Assembly (NCBI GenBank): GCA_900550415.1 | Contig: URSO01000012.1 | Coordinates: 1-41,408 of the forward strand | Length of the DNA stretch: 41,408 nucleotides | Direction of reading: 5' to 3' | Origin: an uncultured Collinsella sp. | Lineage (GTDB): Bacteria > Actinomycetota > Coriobacteriia > Coriobacteriales > Coriobacteriaceae | Shown: in pieces, positions 40,626-41,408 of the stretch | Layout: each line of letters starts with the position of its first letter | Numbering within the stretch: position 1 is the stretch's first letter | Program-made: the position numbers and the translations under genes | The notes under the pieces: generated by a model | Told to the model about the DNA's origin: nothing | Database searches by the model: none | What the model saw: the letters and a program-made list of their open reading frames with translations, nothing else

Positions 40626-41259
40626 TAGCCTCCTCCTTATCCACAACATCCACGAACCCATGGCGCGCAAGCCATGCATCCAGTTGTTCAAAGAGCGAGT
40701 TATCGCCTGCCGCATTATCAATAACCGTTGTGGCAAGATCGCACAGCGCAGACTCATCGGGCTGGCAAGCAGAACGGGCATCGAAATCAGATGGCACCAT
40801 GCCACGTTGAATAGCACGCTCGCGACGAACTGACAAAGGAGCGCTGATGACCAGAATTTCATCAGCCAAGCCAAATGCATCCTCAAAACCAGTCGGAGCA
40901 GAAACCTCGACTACCGCAAAGGGATAACGGGGAGACGAAACCGTACAACAAACCGGATCGAGAATCCTAAGCGAAAGCTGTTCAATGAGAACGGGATGCA
41001 CGATACCATTGAGCCGTGCGACCGAATCAGGAGAAGCGAAAGCTCGAGAAGCGAGGATGCTGCGGCGAATGGCGCCTTCCTCATCCAAAATGTCCCAACC
41101 GAATTCATCCGCGAGAGCATTGACGATATCAGAGCCCGGAACATACAGCGATTTTGCAAGCTCATCCAGATCGATAAGCATAGCGCCACGAGATTCGAAA
41201 TAGCGGCAGGCAGTCGACTTACCCGAAGCAATATTGCCCAAGACAAATACGGTAAACAT
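40618..41259 (-). CDS. coaE: Dephospho-CoA kinase
   Basis: Last step of coenzyme A synthesis, phosphorylating the ribose 3'-OH of dephospho-CoA. 213 aa from the ATG at 41257-41259 with RBS GGGAGG; a TTG directly before it would add one residue. P-loop GNIASGKST at 8-16, DLDELAKSLY for substrate binding, and LNGIVHPVL. A GATAAT-like box at 41288-41293 may be its -10. Confidence 0.92.
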   Translation of the reverse strand: MFTVFVLGNIASGKSTACRYFESRGAMLIDLDELAKSLYVPGSDIVNALADEFGWDILDEEGAIRRSILASRAFASPDSVARLNGIVHPVLIEQLSLRILDPVCCTVSSPRYPFAVVEVSAPTGFEDAFGLADEILVISAPLSVRRERAIQRGMVPSDFDARSACQPDESALCDLATTVIDNAAGDNSLFEQLDAWLARHGFVDVVDKEEANA

Positions 41260-41385
41260 CAAGCCCTCCCTAACGCCAATGCGAGTAATTATCGCTCAAA
41301 TACACTAGAAGGGCTCAAAATACAGCCAAACAGTAAGAGCGCATAAGAGGGAGCTAGGTCCCAAAGCACAACGTGTCTTTAACGC

Positions 41386-41408
41386 AAAAAAGGGGGAGGC
41401 CGCGAGGC
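41386..41408 (-). terminator. 3' arm of a terminator cut by the window edge
   Basis: Minus strand GCCTCGCGGCCTCCCCC followed by six Us. The 5' arm must lie outside the window, so an upstream minus-strand gene probably ends just beyond the edge. Confidence 0.55.

Noticed and set aside
40626..40886. Longer N-terminus for the lytic transglycosylase
   Set aside because: The extension runs out of frame through coaE and lacks an RBS; the ATG at 40625 directly precedes a normal membrane anchor.
1..41408. tRNA, rRNA, CRISPR, transposase or phage genes
   Set aside because: None seen by eye on either strand; no spaced direct repeats and no mobile-element proteins.

Overview
The window looks like a chromosomal segment of a Coriobacteriia actinobacterium, most probably Collinsella or a close relative. 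The basis is the high-GC coding sequence and the actinobacterial backbone order (coaE, uvrB, uvrA, uvrC, rapZ, whiA, gap, pgk, tpiA, secG, all on the minus strand), combined with gut-type accessory genes. The genus is an inference from protein style and gene order; no database was searched.

Layout from left to right. 1-6130: oligopeptide ABC importer oppABCDF on the minus strand; oppF is cut by the left edge. 6131-11470: secG, gpmI, tpiA, pgk and gap, the lower-glycolysis block. 11471-13327: whiA and rapZ, a sporulation/division-type regulator and an RNase adaptor/nucleotide-binding protein. 13429-24222: an accessory block, also on the minus strand, with a Dpp-type ABC importer whose second permease is fused to an ATPase (satA-, satB-, satC- and satD-like), two tandem CE7-type esterases (one without its nucleophile), and an aldolase, a ROK sugar kinase and a ManNAc-6-P epimerase (nanA-, nanK- and nanE-like). 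24223-31370: uvrC, murJ, ybaK and uvrA (minus). 31564-37686: four plus-strand genes (LTA-synthase-like phosphoglycerol transferase, Mrp Fe-S carrier, BaiN/HI0933-type flavoprotein, COG2509-type flavoprotein). 37752-41259: uvrB, a small membrane-anchored lytic transglycosylase, and coaE (minus).

How the genes work together. The accessory block reads as one catabolic unit. A solute-binding lipoprotein and ABC importer bring in an amino sugar, most likely a sialic acid. An esterase can remove O-acetyl groups, the aldolase cleaves to ManNAc plus pyruvate, the kinase phosphorylates ManNAc, and NanE epimerises to GlcNAc-6-P. It sits where uvrC and rapZ are normally neighbours in Actinobacteria, so it looks like an insertion into a conserved locus. 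No sialidase, nagA/nagB or dedicated regulator is in the window.

The features most worth a second look are the nucleophile-less CE7 paralogue overlapping an intact one, the aldolase with altered sugar-tail residues, the permease-ATPase fusion that has lost the cysteine cluster kept in OppD/OppF, the nested inverted repeats upstream of the importer, structured hairpins at several intercistronic junctions, and two genes (rapZ and the COG2509 flavoprotein) whose leaders appear to carry a terminator-like hairpin between a good -10 box and the ribosome-binding site. No tRNA, rRNA, CRISPR array, transposase or phage gene was seen.
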